Shown here piece after piece: positions 1 to 7,439 of a DNA stretch of 22,401 nt; position 1 is the stretch's first letter, and each line of letters begins with the position of its first letter. Both the position numbers and the translations under genes were made by a program. The notes beneath the pieces were generated by a model. That model was not told the origin of the DNA. It saw only the letters and a program-made list of their open reading frames with translations, and did not search any database. This DNA comes from an uncultured Methanobrevibacter sp. (GTDB lineage Archaea; Methanobacteriota; Methanobacteria; Methanobacteriales; Methanobacteriaceae): contig ONQL01000031.1 of NCBI GenBank assembly GCA_900319985.1, positions 1 through 22,401 on the forward strand. The letters run 5' to 3'.

Positions 1-930
1 AAACGTTATAGAAAAGTAGGATCAGAAGAAGCATACTCATATTTACGTGAAAACTATCCTGATTATTTGTATTTTTCAGAAGTTACCAATGTTGAAATGA
101 TGGGAGTTCCATTGGAAAAGGTTGAAAAAATAATAAAACCTGAAGAAAGGCTTTTAGGCCTTAAAAAGACTTTTGATGAAGGAGGAGAAGTTAAAAATCC
201 TGAATTGATTGCAAAATTAATGGATGTTGCCGACTTTTTCCATTTTATGGCAGACATTCCATATGATCATTTAGGAATTTCCGGTTCAATCCTACCCGGT
301 CTTCAAAAAAGTGATGTAAGCGATTTGGACTTTGTAGTTTATGGCCTTGACAATCACAGAAGAGCAATTGCCGCTTTTAAAGAGCACCGTGGAAAAGAAG
401 TCTACATCGAAGAAGTCGACAAACACATTACCGTTGAAGGAATCACCAACGATTACTGGGATTTCGTATATGATAAAAGAATGTTTGATGAAAGCCTTAC
501 AAAAGAGGAATTCAGATGGTATGAAAACAGAAAAGCAAATAGAGGAACAATCAACGGAACATTATTCGACATTCTAGCCACCAAAGATTACGATGAAATT
601 GAGGGAACTTGGGGAGATACAGTTTACGAGCCTCAAGGAATAGCAAAAATCGAATGTGACATCGTAAGTGCACTTGGAGCATTCGACAATCCTTCACTTT
701 ATACAATTGAAAATGTGGAAGTCCTTGACGGCGTTGATTTTCCATTGACTGAAGTTGTTTCATTTACACATACCTACGCAGGAGAAGTTATTGACGGCGA
801 ACACGTAATAGCTAAAGGCAAAGTGGAAAAGGTTATTGTCAATGGTGAATTTTCACACTACCGCATAGTCGTTGGAACCACCCGTGAAGCAATTGATGAG
901 TATTTAAAGCTTAAGGAAAGTCCAGCTTAA
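1..930 (+). CDS. Predicted nucleotidyltransferase (DNA polymerase beta-like), 5' end outside window
   Basis: The reading frame is open from base 1 to the TAA at 928-930, so the true start lies to the left. The TTG at 67 is not needed as a start, because the codons before it read as ordinary protein. The nucleotidyltransferase signature is visible at about nt 270-335: a G-S pair followed by SDLDFVV, which fits the hG[GS]..DxD metal-binding pattern of the pol-beta superfamily. The C-terminal third (after about nt 640) is soluble and I do not recognise it. Archaeal proteins of this kind are annotated only as predicted nucleotidyltransferases. The substrate (RNA, protein or antibiotic) cannot be read from the sequence. 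No cognate HEPN or antitoxin partner follows, which argues against a MntA/HepT-type toxin module. No clear terminator is seen after the stop. Confidence 0.75.
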   Translation, partial: KRYRKVGSEEAYSYLRENYPDYLYFSEVTNVEMMGVPLEKVEKIIKPEERLLGLKKTFDEGGEVKNPELIAKLMDVADFFHFMADIPYDHLGISGSILPGLQKSDVSDLDFVVYGLDNHRRAIAAFKEHRGKEVYIEEVDKHITVEGITNDYWDFVYDKRMFDESLTKEEFRWYENRKANRGTINGTLFDILATKDYDEIEGTWGDTVYEPQGIAKIECDIVSALGAFDNPSLYTIENVEVLDGVDFPLTEVVSFTHTYAGEVIDGEHVIAKGKVEKVIVNGEFSHYRIVVGTTREAIDEYLKLKESPA

Positions 931-1035
931 ATAATATTTCTAGGATTGTAATTCTTTAAACCAAAAAAATCAAAGTGGATTTGAAAAAGGGTGATGTTAA
1001 TGTAAACACCCAATACAGAATAACAATTCAAATAG

Positions 1036-1160
1036 AAAAACAAAAAATAGTCAATTAATGTCTATATTGTGAGTTTCACCCCACAATACAACCCCTTAGA
1101 CATTAAAACTACACTATTAACATGTTAGAGGTTCTCTCCATTGGAGATAACACTCTTGTT
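1036..1160 (-). ncRNA. Candidate structured small RNA with own promoter and T-tract terminator
   Basis: Read on the minus strand, a TATA box (TTTTTATATA, 1190-1181) predicts a start near 1160. The predicted transcript holds an imperfect hairpin (GTTATCTCCA at 1151-1142 pairing with TGGAGAGAAC at 1140-1131, one mismatch), a perfect 10-nt palindrome TAACATGTTA (1127-1118), and a two-helix element. In that element an outer 10-bp stem (1106-1097 with 1064-1055) encloses a 7-bp stem (1088-1082 with 1071-1065), with a one-sided 8-nt bulge. It is followed at 1047-1036 by TTTTTT and TTTTT tracts like an archaeal terminator. No ORF of convincing length lies in it. It matches no RNA family I know: no tRNA arms, C/D boxes or k-turn are visible. 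It is convergent with the nucleotidyltransferase gene. Promoter and terminator are predictions only. Confidence 0.4.
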
Positions 1161-1180
1161 TAATTATATTATTTAGGAAA

Positions 1181-1190
1181 TATATAAAAA
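1181..1190 (-). promoter_or_regulatory. TATA box for the candidate RNA
   Basis: TTTTTATATA on the minus strand, about 25 nt before the predicted RNA start near 1160. The area is AT-rich, so the match alone is weak. Its spacing to the structured element is what makes it worth noting. Confidence 0.3.
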
Positions 1191-1195
1191 TATAA

Positions 1196-1294
1196 TCATT
1201 TTAAAGTCGTGTTCTTCTCAAGCAAAAAGGCCTCAGCGAAAATCATTGGAGATGAATTTTCTAAAAGTCCATCATCGAAATAGATTCTAATCAA
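1196..1294 (-). other. Short open frame, possible gene remnant
   Basis: A 32-codon frame on the minus strand from TTG 1294 to TGA 1196. It reads like protein (IRIYFDDGLLENSSP near the start) rather than random AT-rich sequence. It has no Shine-Dalgarno site and is preceded in frame by a stop. It lies just downstream of the 63-aa small gene on the same strand, so it may be a decayed piece of a longer gene. It is not recognised and may be chance. Confidence 0.15.
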
Positions 1295-1322
1295 TTACAA
1301 CATGAGGTGAAAATTACTGATA

Positions 1323-1514
1323 TTATGCTCCAATATTTCCGGAAGACATCAATATCTCAAAAATAGAAATAATATTTGGATAATATGTCGCCAACAAGAG
1401 CATAATTATCTCCACATCTCTCACCTCTTTTTCATCAATAGTGTAGATGGAGACATCATTCAATTCAAAAGAAATGGTGATGCATAATGAATAATCATTA
1501 GTCAATTTAAACAT
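1323..1514 (-). CDS. Small protein of 63 aa, function unknown
   Basis: The start is ATG 1514-1512, not the upstream in-frame ATG at 1532. The sequence before 1514 is GGAGGTGAT (1530-1522), a full-length match to the archaeal anti-Shine-Dalgarno, with a 7-nt spacer; the upstream ATG overlaps that site. A TATA box (1570-1563) predicts transcription from about 1541. The product begins MFKLTNDYSL and has a hydrophobic stretch around residues 32-50 (IIMLLLATYY). No signal peptide or known domain is recognised. It stands alone, since the next frame on this strand (1294-1196) looks like a remnant. The ribosome site and promoter argue that it is translated, but the lack of recognised relatives means a decaying or lineage-specific gene is equally possible. 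Confidence 0.45.
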   Translation of the reverse strand: MFKLTNDYSLCITISFELNDVSIYTIDEKEVRDVEIIMLLLATYYPNIISIFEILMSSGNIGA

Positions 1515-1562
1515 CGTACTTATCACCTCCATTTTAATAATAGAGGCCTATTTCAACTCATA

Positions 1563-1570
1563 TTATATAT
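1563..1570 (-). promoter_or_regulatory. TATA box of the 63-aa gene
   Basis: ATATATAA on the minus strand lies about 50 nt before the ATG at 1514 and predicts a leader of about 27 nt that contains the complete Shine-Dalgarno site. Confidence 0.35.
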
Positions 1571-1668
1571 CAAATCGTATTTAAAACTTGTTGAAACCAT
1601 TACGTAAAATTACTTTGAAAAAAACATAATATATAATATTTACTGAGATTATTCTTTAAAAAAGAAAG

Positions 1669-1752
1669 AATATTATAAAGAGTGTCCGCCAAAAAAATAA
1701 TAGACAAATTTTTTAAACAAACACTAAAAATCAGGACACATATTATAATATT
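1669..1752. repeat. Interrupted inverted repeat (19-nt arms, 46-nt centre)
   Basis: AATATTATAAAGAGTGTCC at 1669-1687 is matched in inverse by GGACACATATTATAATATT at 1734-1752 (16 of 19 positions). The GTGTCC cores are perfect. The spacer is A-rich and non-coding. The element is preceded by a short perfect ATTCTTT/AAAGAAT inverted repeat (1651-1671). It could be a miniature inverted-repeat element, a remnant of an insertion sequence end, or an upstream control site of the symporter gene. Nothing else is seen between 1571 and 1860 apart from AT-rich sequence. Confidence 0.4.
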
Positions 1753-1864
1753 TTCACTATTTTTACATTACGAATATTATTCATTTAAAAAAATAACAAA
1801 TATAAACTCTATTCAAATATTTTTAAGAAAAAAACAATATAATTAATTAAAATTAATACAATAA

Positions 1865-1872
1865 TATATAAA
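1865..1872 (+). promoter_or_regulatory. TATA box of the symporter gene
   Basis: TATATAAA predicts transcription from about 1894, giving a leader of about 22 nt with GTGAT (1908-1912) three nt before the ATG. Confidence 0.4.
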
Positions 1873-1915
1873 CTTCAAAGTTCTAAAATAATAATATTCA
1901 AATTAATGTGATAAA

Positions 1916-3394
1916 ATGACAGAGACAAAAAAATCAGAATGGAATAGTAATCTTGCATTTATGATGGCAATGATCGGTTCTGCTGTCGGTCTTGGAAATA
2001 TTTGGCGTTTCCCAAATGTCCTATATTCAAACGGTGGCGGGTCATTCATGATTCCATATATCGTTTCTTTATTCTTACTTGGAATTTCATTTGTTTTAGT
2101 GGAATATGCAGTAGGATTTAGATTTAAAAAATCACTTGCGAGAATATTATTCACAATTAGCAAAAAATTAGAACCAATAGCTTGGTTTATACTATTAGTC
2201 GTATTTTTAATAACAACATATTATGTTTGTGTTGTCGGATGGGATTTAATCTACATTTTCCTAAGTTTTACAAAAGCTTGGGGATCAAATCCTGACTTAT
2301 ACTTTACAAATAACGTTTTACAGGCAACAGATTCAATATCTGGAATATTTACAATCGTTCCAACAGTTCTTGCATCAGTATTCGTAATCTGGTTTTTAGC
2401 TTGGTTCATTCTTAAAAGAGATTTGAACGAGGGAATCGGTAAGGTAAGTAAAATATTGCTCCCATTGCTTTGTTTAATTGTTGTAATTATTGTTGCATTT
2501 TCCCTAACATTACCTGGCGCATCCATAGGTTATACACAGATATTTACTCCAGACTGGTCTGCATTAACCAATTTAGACGTGTGGCTTGCCGCATTCGGAC
2601 AGATTGTATTTTCACTAAGTTTAGGTATGGCAATCGCTATGACATATGCAAGTTACCTTCCGGAAGGTTCAAAATTAGTGGACAATGCAGTTATTGTGGC
2701 ATTTTCAAATTCCGGATTTGAAGTATTTAATTCAATTGGAATCTTCTCCATTTTAGGATTTATGACATTAACAAGCGGAATTCCATTTAATGAACTTGTA
2801 ACATCAGGAACAGGACTCGCATTTGTTGTTTTCCCACAAGTATTCAATACAATGGGACCTGCAGCAAATGTAATCGGACCATTATTCTTCCTGTGCATAC
2901 TGTTTGCAGGAATTACATCCGTTATTGCACTTCTTGAAGGAGTTTGTTATTCAATTTCTGAAAAATTCCTTATTGAACGTAAAAAAACAGCAACAGTCGT
3001 TTGTATTGTTGGATTTTTTATTTCAACCATATTTGCAACTGGTGTAGGAAGTACAATTTTAGGAATATTTGACGGATTTTTAAACAACTTCGCATTATTA
3101 CTTGCAGTGCTTATAGAATGCATAATCTTCGGTTGGATTTACAAATTCGATAACCTCATCGAAACATTAAACGAAAATTCAAAAATTAAAGTAGGTAAGA
3201 CCTGGAAAACAGTAATTAAATATATATTACCTATTTGTATTGCAGGCCTTTGGATTCAAGGAATTTATTCCACAATAACAACTGCAGATAGCCTCAGTAC
3301 AATAATAATGATAATATTAACTATAGTATTAATTGTCGTTCCAATCATATTTGCAAAATTACCTGCAATTAACAAAGATTATTATAACGTGTAA
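1916..3394 (+). CDS. Sodium:neurotransmitter symporter family (NSS/SNF) transporter
   Basis: A 492-aa polytopic membrane protein of normal length for prokaryotic NSS proteins. The family signature GSAVGLGNIWRFP is at about residues 22-34, in the unwound part of TM1 that binds Na+ and substrate in LeuT-type folds. It is followed by a glycine-rich NGGGSFMIPY stretch at about residues 39-48. Eleven to twelve hydrophobic segments follow, and the C-terminus is short. Members import amino acids or amines coupled to Na+; the substrate here cannot be told. ATG 1916 has GTGAT just upstream and directly begins the family's N-terminus (TETKKSEWNS). It stands alone, with its own TATA box and a hairpin terminator after the stop. 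Confidence 0.93.
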   Translation: MTETKKSEWNSNLAFMMAMIGSAVGLGNIWRFPNVLYSNGGGSFMIPYIVSLFLLGISFVLVEYAVGFRFKKSLARILFTISKKLEPIAWFILLVVFLITTYYVCVVGWDLIYIFLSFTKAWGSNPDLYFTNNVLQATDSISGIFTIVPTVLASVFVIWFLAWFILKRDLNEGIGKVSKILLPLLCLIVVIIVAFSLTLPGASIGYTQIFTPDWSALTNLDVWLAAFGQIVFSLSLGMAIAMTYASYLPEGSKLVDNAVIVAFSNSGFEVFNSIGIFSILGFMTLTSGIPFNELVTSGTGLAFVVFPQVFNTMGPAANVIGPLFFLCILFAGITSVIALLEGVCYSISEKFLIERKKTATVVCIVGFFISTIFATGVGSTILGIFDGFLNNFALLLAVLIECIIFGWIYKFDNLIETLNENSKIKVGKTWKTVIKYILPICIAGLWIQGIYSTITTADSLSTIIMIILTIVLIVVPIIFAKLPAINKDYYNV

Positions 3395-3405
3395 AATTGA
3401 CACTC

Positions 3406-3440
3406 AATAGCTAAATAATTAGCTATTTTCTTTTTTTATT
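3406..3440 (+). terminator. Hairpin plus T-tract after the symporter gene
   Basis: A perfect 9-bp stem, AATAGCTAA (3406-3414) with TTAGCTATT (3419-3427), and a 4-nt loop are followed directly by a T-rich run. It lies 12 nt after the stop codon. Confidence 0.7.
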
Positions 3441-3478
3441 TATTTTTAAGAAATTTACATTCTTTATAACTTCTAAAT

Positions 3479-3488
3479 ATTTATATTA
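3479..3488 (+). promoter_or_regulatory. TATA-like box of the Cas4-like gene
   Basis: A TTTATATTAT-type sequence about 45 nt before the ATG at 3530, in AT-rich DNA. AGAGGT lies just before the ATG as ribosome site. Confidence 0.3.
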
Positions 3489-3529
3489 TTAAATTTAAAC
3501 TAATATTACTCAAAATTAGAGGTTATAAT

Positions 3530-4324
3530 ATGATAAATATATCTTCAATAAAAACACATATGTTCTGCCCGATGAACCTGTACATACAAACATACCTAGA
3601 CAATGAAGAAAATAACAATTACCAGCTGGCAGTTGAAATTAAAAAGCTTAAAATAGATATTTTAGACCTGATTCAAAAAAATATGCGCAAAATTAAAAAA
3701 GAAATGAGCATTGCTGAAATTGAAAACGAATTATCAGAAAATATCGATTCATTTATAGAAAGCAACACAAATGCAATAATTTCAATGGACCTGGCACTAG
3801 ATGAAAGTCAGGTAAATGAAATAATGGAAAATACTTATTTTAACATAAAAATAACTGCCTTGAAAATAAAACAAGCAATGAACATGCATAAAAAAGATGC
3901 ATTTGCACTAACAGACATGTTTTTTCCAAACTGCATGTATTCATATCTGCTGAAAGACCCACAGCTAGAATTGATTGGAATCTGTGACAAAATAGAAATT
4001 ATTGACGGAAAATATTATCCAGTCAGCATTAAAAGTTCAAATCCCCCATTAAAAGGCGTTTGGAATCAGGACGCAATAGAACTGGTGGCCGATGCAATAC
4101 TTCTTGAAGAGGAATTTGATACAGAGGTTTTCGTCGGCTTTGTATATTATGAAAAAATAGATGAAAAAAGACCTGTTGTAATGGATGTTAATTTAAGAAA
4201 GGGATTATTCGAAGTAATAAGAGAAGTTAAAGAAATTACGGAAAACAACAAGATTCCGAACGTAAAAATAAATCCAAAAAAATGCAGCAAATGCGAATAT
4301 GAGAATATATGTCTGAAAAAATAG
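3530..4324 (+). CDS. Solitary Cas4/RecB-like protein (PD-(D/E)XK fold), catalytic Glu apparently replaced
   Basis: 264 aa with the layout of the Cas4 (DUF83) family. There is one N-terminal cysteine (C13, in MFCPMNLY) and a C-terminal CxxCx5C cluster (C252, C255, C261), which together hold a [4Fe-4S] cluster in Cas4. Between them is a nuclease-like core with D153 (in GICDKIE) and a QDAIELVADA helix from Q180 resembling the QxxxY motif. The position where the (D/E)xK pair is expected reads S166-I-K168, so the acidic metal ligand looks lost. Family knowledge: Cas4 trims pre-spacers for CRISPR integration, and related solitary proteins exist. No cas1, cas2 or CRISPR array is in the window. Residues 25-120 form a long, charged helical insert. 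AGAGGT precedes the ATG. It is convergent with ehbQ and probably monocistronic. An inactive or structural role is an inference. Confidence 0.75.
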   Translation: MINISSIKTHMFCPMNLYIQTYLDNEENNNYQLAVEIKKLKIDILDLIQKNMRKIKKEMSIAEIENELSENIDSFIESNTNAIISMDLALDESQVNEIMENTYFNIKITALKIKQAMNMHKKDAFALTDMFFPNCMYSYLLKDPQLELIGICDKIEIIDGKYYPVSIKSSNPPLKGVWNQDAIELVADAILLEEEFDTEVFVGFVYYEKIDEKRPVVMDVNLRKGLFEVIREVKEITENNKIPNVKINPKKCSKCEYENICLKK

Positions 4325-4351
4325 TTAAAAAGGGAGTTAAAAATAACTCCC
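4316..4351 (-). terminator. Terminator of the ehb operon
   Basis: On the minus strand, GGGAGTTA (4351-4344) pairs perfectly with TAACTCCC (4339-4332) around a 4-nt loop. It is followed by TTTTT and TTTTTT tracts (4331-4316), about 20 nt after the ehbQ stop. In the plus direction no T-tract follows, so it mainly serves ehb, while sitting in the convergent gap. Confidence 0.75.
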
Positions 4352-4371
4352 CCATATGTCCATAAGCATGA

Positions 4372-5031
4372 TTAATACCTAATTTTATCGCCGAGTCTTT
4401 TAATATCAAATACGGCAGTATCTGCAACAGCCATTACCGCCAGAACTCCTGCCTGAATAGGATCAGTAATAATCAAATCAGCATATTCAGTTACGCTGCC
4501 AGGCATATTAAGGGAAATTACAATGATATTGCTTTTTTCCTTAACATTTTTAACAGATTCGGTGATTTCGCCACCCATAAGTGAACCAGCCAAAACCAGT
4601 GCAGTGACACGAGGAAGTCTTGAAATAGCTTCAATAGCTTCAGCCAAATTTTTTTCACCCACTAAAGGAATTGTATCAATACTTATACGTTCACCACGTA
4701 TATTGTGCCTATCTGCTTCAGTAATAGCACCTTTAGCGACTTGAGATACCTGTGCTCCACCACCAACTATAATAATACGTTTTCCATAGATATCCAATTG
4801 AGAACCATGCAATTCGACAGATTTAACCTCAGAAATTTTATTTAAATCCACCAACAAGTCATCAATATTCTCAACATGTTCCAATTCCAAGTTAATGGAG
4901 CCCATATTATTTTTTTCAACAAAAAGATGAACATAACTAATGTTAACACCATGAGAAGCGATGACATCAGTAATATCATCCAAAACTCCTTTTTTCTCGT
5001 ATGACTGAATAGTTATTGTATAATCATTCAT
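4372..5031 (-). CDS. ehbQ: Energy-converting hydrogenase B subunit EhbQ (ACT-domain protein)
   Basis: 219 aa, soluble. Residues 1 to about 72 form an ACT-type regulatory fold (TITIQSYEKKGVLDDITDVI opening). From about residue 80 a nucleotide-binding-like segment follows (KRIIIVGGGAQVSQVA), then an alpha/beta domain ending in DTAVFDIKRLGDKIRY. It is the last gene of the operon, overlapping ehbP by 8 nt, as in Methanothermobacter. It has no metal-cluster cysteines and no membrane segment, so it is probably a regulatory or accessory protein rather than a core subunit. The ligand is unknown. Identity rests on domain type plus exact operon position. Confidence 0.85.
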   Translation of the reverse strand: MNDYTITIQSYEKKGVLDDITDVIASHGVNISYVHLFVEKNNMGSINLELEHVENIDDLLVDLNKISEVKSVELHGSQLDIYGKRIIIVGGGAQVSQVAKGAITEADRHNIRGERISIDTIPLVGEKNLAEAIEAISRLPRVTALVLAGSLMGGEITESVKNVKEKSNIIVISLNMPGSVTEYADLIITDPIQAGVLAVMAVADTAVFDIKRLGDKIRY

Positions 5032-5287
5032 TTTTCGGCCTAATTTTATCTAATTCGGCATGTGCCCTTTTCCACATGCTTAAAAAATTATCATCTTCAG
5101 TAACCGGAATAACTTCAAGACCCAAGTCTCTATGTTCGGCAATCCACTCTTCATGAAAAACGGGTATTTCAACTTTAATTGATTCAGAGGTTTTATTTAC
5201 AACTATAAGATTTCTATAAGGAAAATCCCATTCCACTATATATCCTCCAAGACTTACCATATGATACGGCCTCATAACAAATTTCAA
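5024..5287 (-). CDS. ehbP: Energy-converting hydrogenase B subunit EhbP, TTG start
   Basis: 87 aa counted from TTG 5287 (MKFVMRPYHMVSLGGY). This start is preferred over an in-frame ATG at 5332 because GAGGTGAT (5299-5292) lies just before it and because the extra 15 codons would run back into ehbO. The product is small and soluble with no cysteine motif. The central sequence GGYIVEWDFPYRNLIVVNKT is distinctive, but no function is known to me. It lies 10 nt after ehbO and overlaps ehbQ by 8 nt. The name is given from operon position and size. Confidence 0.85.
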   Translation of the reverse strand: MKFVMRPYHMVSLGGYIVEWDFPYRNLIVVNKTSESIKVEIPVFHEEWIAEHRDLGLEVIPVTEDDNFLSMWKRAHAELDKIRPKNE

Positions 5288-5297
5288 AATAATCACC

Positions 5298-6296
5298 TCA
5301 TAATAATCCAAGTACAATAGACAGTATTCCAAGCAATGTTGCGCCTAAAATTGTTGGCAATAATTGCCTGTTGGTAAATACTGGACTGAATGCTGAAAAG
5401 ATTCCCATCATAAATACAAATATCAGTGCAACAGCAATATTAACTAAAATTCCCCATGAAAGAATTGTTGGCGGAACTCCAATAAACAATACTGAAAAAA
5501 TTGCGCCAAGAACAAACATGAAAAATCCTCTTGTTATATAAACAACAGCCCTATATTTTGCAGCATATTCCATATACGGTCCTTCAATAACATCACTTTT
5601 GGCTTTAATGATTGAAAACGGATATTCATTCAATATTATCATATAACCAATGAAGAATACTATAGCTGCAATGGCACCGGATACTGTGAATAAGAACGGA
5701 CCGTTTGCCTGTTGATATGCAACAATATCAGACAGGAAAATACTTCCGGCAGCAGTTACTGGAGCAAATAAAGCCATATATAATGGGAAAGATCCATAAG
5801 TAATCATTCTTAATGATCTTTTAGCACTTATATCTTCAATAAATGATTTTGTAGTTTTTAAGTGAGCAGCACCTTTTACCTGATCGGGAAACGGCATCCT
5901 AACAGACATTACTGATTTTGATAATGCCCCCATCAGCACATAACATATTTCTTCTACCTTTAAAAATCCGACAACAGCCACTAAACTTGCAAGTGCCGGA
6001 AATTGATAAGCTTGAGGAGTTAAAGCAATAAGGACACATAAAACAACAATAAAACAGATTATTGGCAGTGATTTATATAATCCCGGAACCGGAGATGAAA
6101 TTTCAACATTTTCCTTAAACATGAATTTGATTGGAGCCATTATACCAGGAGCCATTACAACAGGCCCGATTCTTTGTTGAATTCTAGCATGAATATATTT
6201 CCTTTCAATTCCCGGAAGCAATGTTGAAATTAGAAAACAAACAAGCACTGTACCAATTACTGCAAGAATTGAGTTAATGAGTGTATTTTCAAACAT
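5298..6296 (-). CDS. ehbO: Energy-converting hydrogenase B subunit EhbO (NuoH-like membrane anchor)
   Basis: 332 aa with about eight hydrophobic segments. It belongs to the NuoH/HyfC/EchB family that links the hydrogenase catalytic arm to the membrane ion modules. Visible family features include the early cytoplasmic loop with ERKYIHARIQQRIGPVVMAP (about residues 29-48), the counterpart of the NuoH quinone-side loop, and an acidic KSDVIEGPYMEYAAKY loop at about residues 228-243. It starts with ATG 6296, three nt after ehbN, and TGA 5300-5298 lies inside the ribosome site of ehbP. Its role in Ehb is coupling ferredoxin reduction by H2 to ion flow. Confidence 0.92.
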   Translation of the reverse strand: MFENTLINSILAVIGTVLVCFLISTLLPGIERKYIHARIQQRIGPVVMAPGIMAPIKFMFKENVEISSPVPGLYKSLPIICFIVVLCVLIALTPQAYQFPALASLVAVVGFLKVEEICYVLMGALSKSVMSVRMPFPDQVKGAAHLKTTKSFIEDISAKRSLRMITYGSFPLYMALFAPVTAAGSIFLSDIVAYQQANGPFLFTVSGAIAAIVFFIGYMIILNEYPFSIIKAKSDVIEGPYMEYAAKYRAVVYITRGFFMFVLGAIFSVLFIGVPPTILSWGILVNIAVALIFVFMMGIFSAFSPVFTNRQLLPTILGATLLGILSIVLGLL

Positions 6297-6299
6297 GAT

Positions 6300-7427
6300 T
6301 TACCTCCTAATTATTTCAATTGTCCTATCGGAACATGTGAAACATGGGTCACACTGTACAATAGAAAGCTGGGCATCAGTAATCTGGTCTCCAATGCATG
6401 CATATTGCATGGCACCAATGTTAGACATTGACGGAGTTCTGATAATTGAATGTCTTACCCTGCCGCTTTCAAGTGCATAGGAATGATATAATGTTCCTCT
6501 TGGAACTTCAATGTAACTTTCATTAATACCTGTGTCAAACATTTCCCAATCCCTGTTGACTACCTTTCCTTCAGGGATGTTAACAATAGCTTGACGAATA
6601 ATTTTAATAGATTCGAATGATTCAAGAGCCCTTATCAACAAGTTAGATTTAACATCACCATCAGGTTGAGTGACTACATTAAAATCAAAGTTATCATATT
6701 CAAACATGGTGGTTCTAAGGTCTCTTGCAACACCGGTTGCTCTTAAGGTCGGACCAGTTACGGCCAATTTAAGAGCTTGTTTTTGAGGAAGAACGCCAAT
6801 TCCTGAAATCCTTGACATCACAATTGAATCAGAAGTGAATCTGTTTGCAAAATCTGTAAGACCTTCTTCTACTTTATCCATATCCTCTTTTAGTCTCAAT
6901 AATTTAGATTCATCCAAATCACATCTAGGCCTTACCCCTCCTAAAACAGAACATCCGTATTGAACCCTGTTTCCACCGATCATTGCAAGCAGTTCCATTA
7001 CAATTTCTCTTAAGTAGAACACTCTCATCGAAAAGGTTTCATGTGCCAACACTTCACAACCATGAGCCAAATACAAGAAGTGTGAATGCAAACGTTCAAG
7101 TTCGCCCATAATAATTCGAATATACAAAGCTCTTTCGGGAATTTCAATACCTAATCCCATTTCAGCAGTTCTGCATGAATTCCATATATGTGCATTTGAA
7201 CAAATTCCACAAATTTTTTCTGTAAGTGAATTGGCTTTTTCGACAGGAAGTCCTTCCATGATTCTTTCTATTCCCCTATGATTAACACCAATGGTTATTT
7301 CAGCTTCCTGAACTATTTCATCTTCAACAAAAAGCCTTACCCTATATGGTTCCAATGCAGCAGGGTGAACTGTACCCATTGGAATTTCTGTTTCAATAAT
7401 TTTACTTCTCGGTACTTTTTCATCCAT
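6300..7427 (-). CDS. ehbN: Energy-converting hydrogenase B large catalytic subunit EhbN
   Basis: 375 aa, the [NiFe]-hydrogenase large subunit related to NuoD. Both nickel-binding motifs are intact: C73-G-I-C76 (in EKICGICSNAH) and C362-F-T-C365 (in CDPCFTCSDR). The RGIE motif is at 51-54. Only 10 residues follow the last cysteine, ending in IIRR, so a long cleavable C-terminal tail of the kind processed by hydrogenase maturation proteases is absent or very short. It pairs with EhbM, encoded 12 nt upstream. It activates H2 and passes electrons through EhbM to the ferredoxin subunits. ATG 7427 follows a GGGG-type ribosome site. Confidence 0.96.
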   Translation of the reverse strand: MDEKVPRSKIIETEIPMGTVHPAALEPYRVRLFVEDEIVQEAEITIGVNHRGIERIMEGLPVEKANSLTEKICGICSNAHIWNSCRTAEMGLGIEIPERALYIRIIMGELERLHSHFLYLAHGCEVLAHETFSMRVFYLREIVMELLAMIGGNRVQYGCSVLGGVRPRCDLDESKLLRLKEDMDKVEEGLTDFANRFTSDSIVMSRISGIGVLPQKQALKLAVTGPTLRATGVARDLRTTMFEYDNFDFNVVTQPDGDVKSNLLIRALESFESIKIIRQAIVNIPEGKVVNRDWEMFDTGINESYIEVPRGTLYHSYALESGRVRHSIIRTPSMSNIGAMQYACIGDQITDAQLSIVQCDPCFTCSDRTIEIIRR

Positions 7428-7439
7428 TTAATCCCCTCT

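Noticed and set aside
551..763. Minus-strand reading frame inside the nucleotidyltransferase gene, and many similar frames inside ehb, argG and the helicase
   Set aside because: They lie opposite or out of phase with well-supported genes and show no ribosome sites or recognisable protein features.
989..1011. A Shine-Dalgarno site (GGGTGAT) followed by ATG TAA, and a GGGTG/CACCC hairpin
   Set aside because: The frame stops immediately after the start codon and the hairpin lacks a T-tract. It may be the dead start of a lost gene, but nothing downstream supports this.
1669..1752. Terminal repeats of a known archaeal insertion sequence such as ISM1
   Set aside because: I cannot recall the exact ISM1 termini and no transposase fragment lies between or beside the arms, so I list it only as an inverted repeat.
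3530..4324. A CRISPR-Cas adaptation locus
   Set aside because: No cas1, cas2, effector genes or regularly spaced repeats occur anywhere in the window; the Cas4-like gene stands alone.
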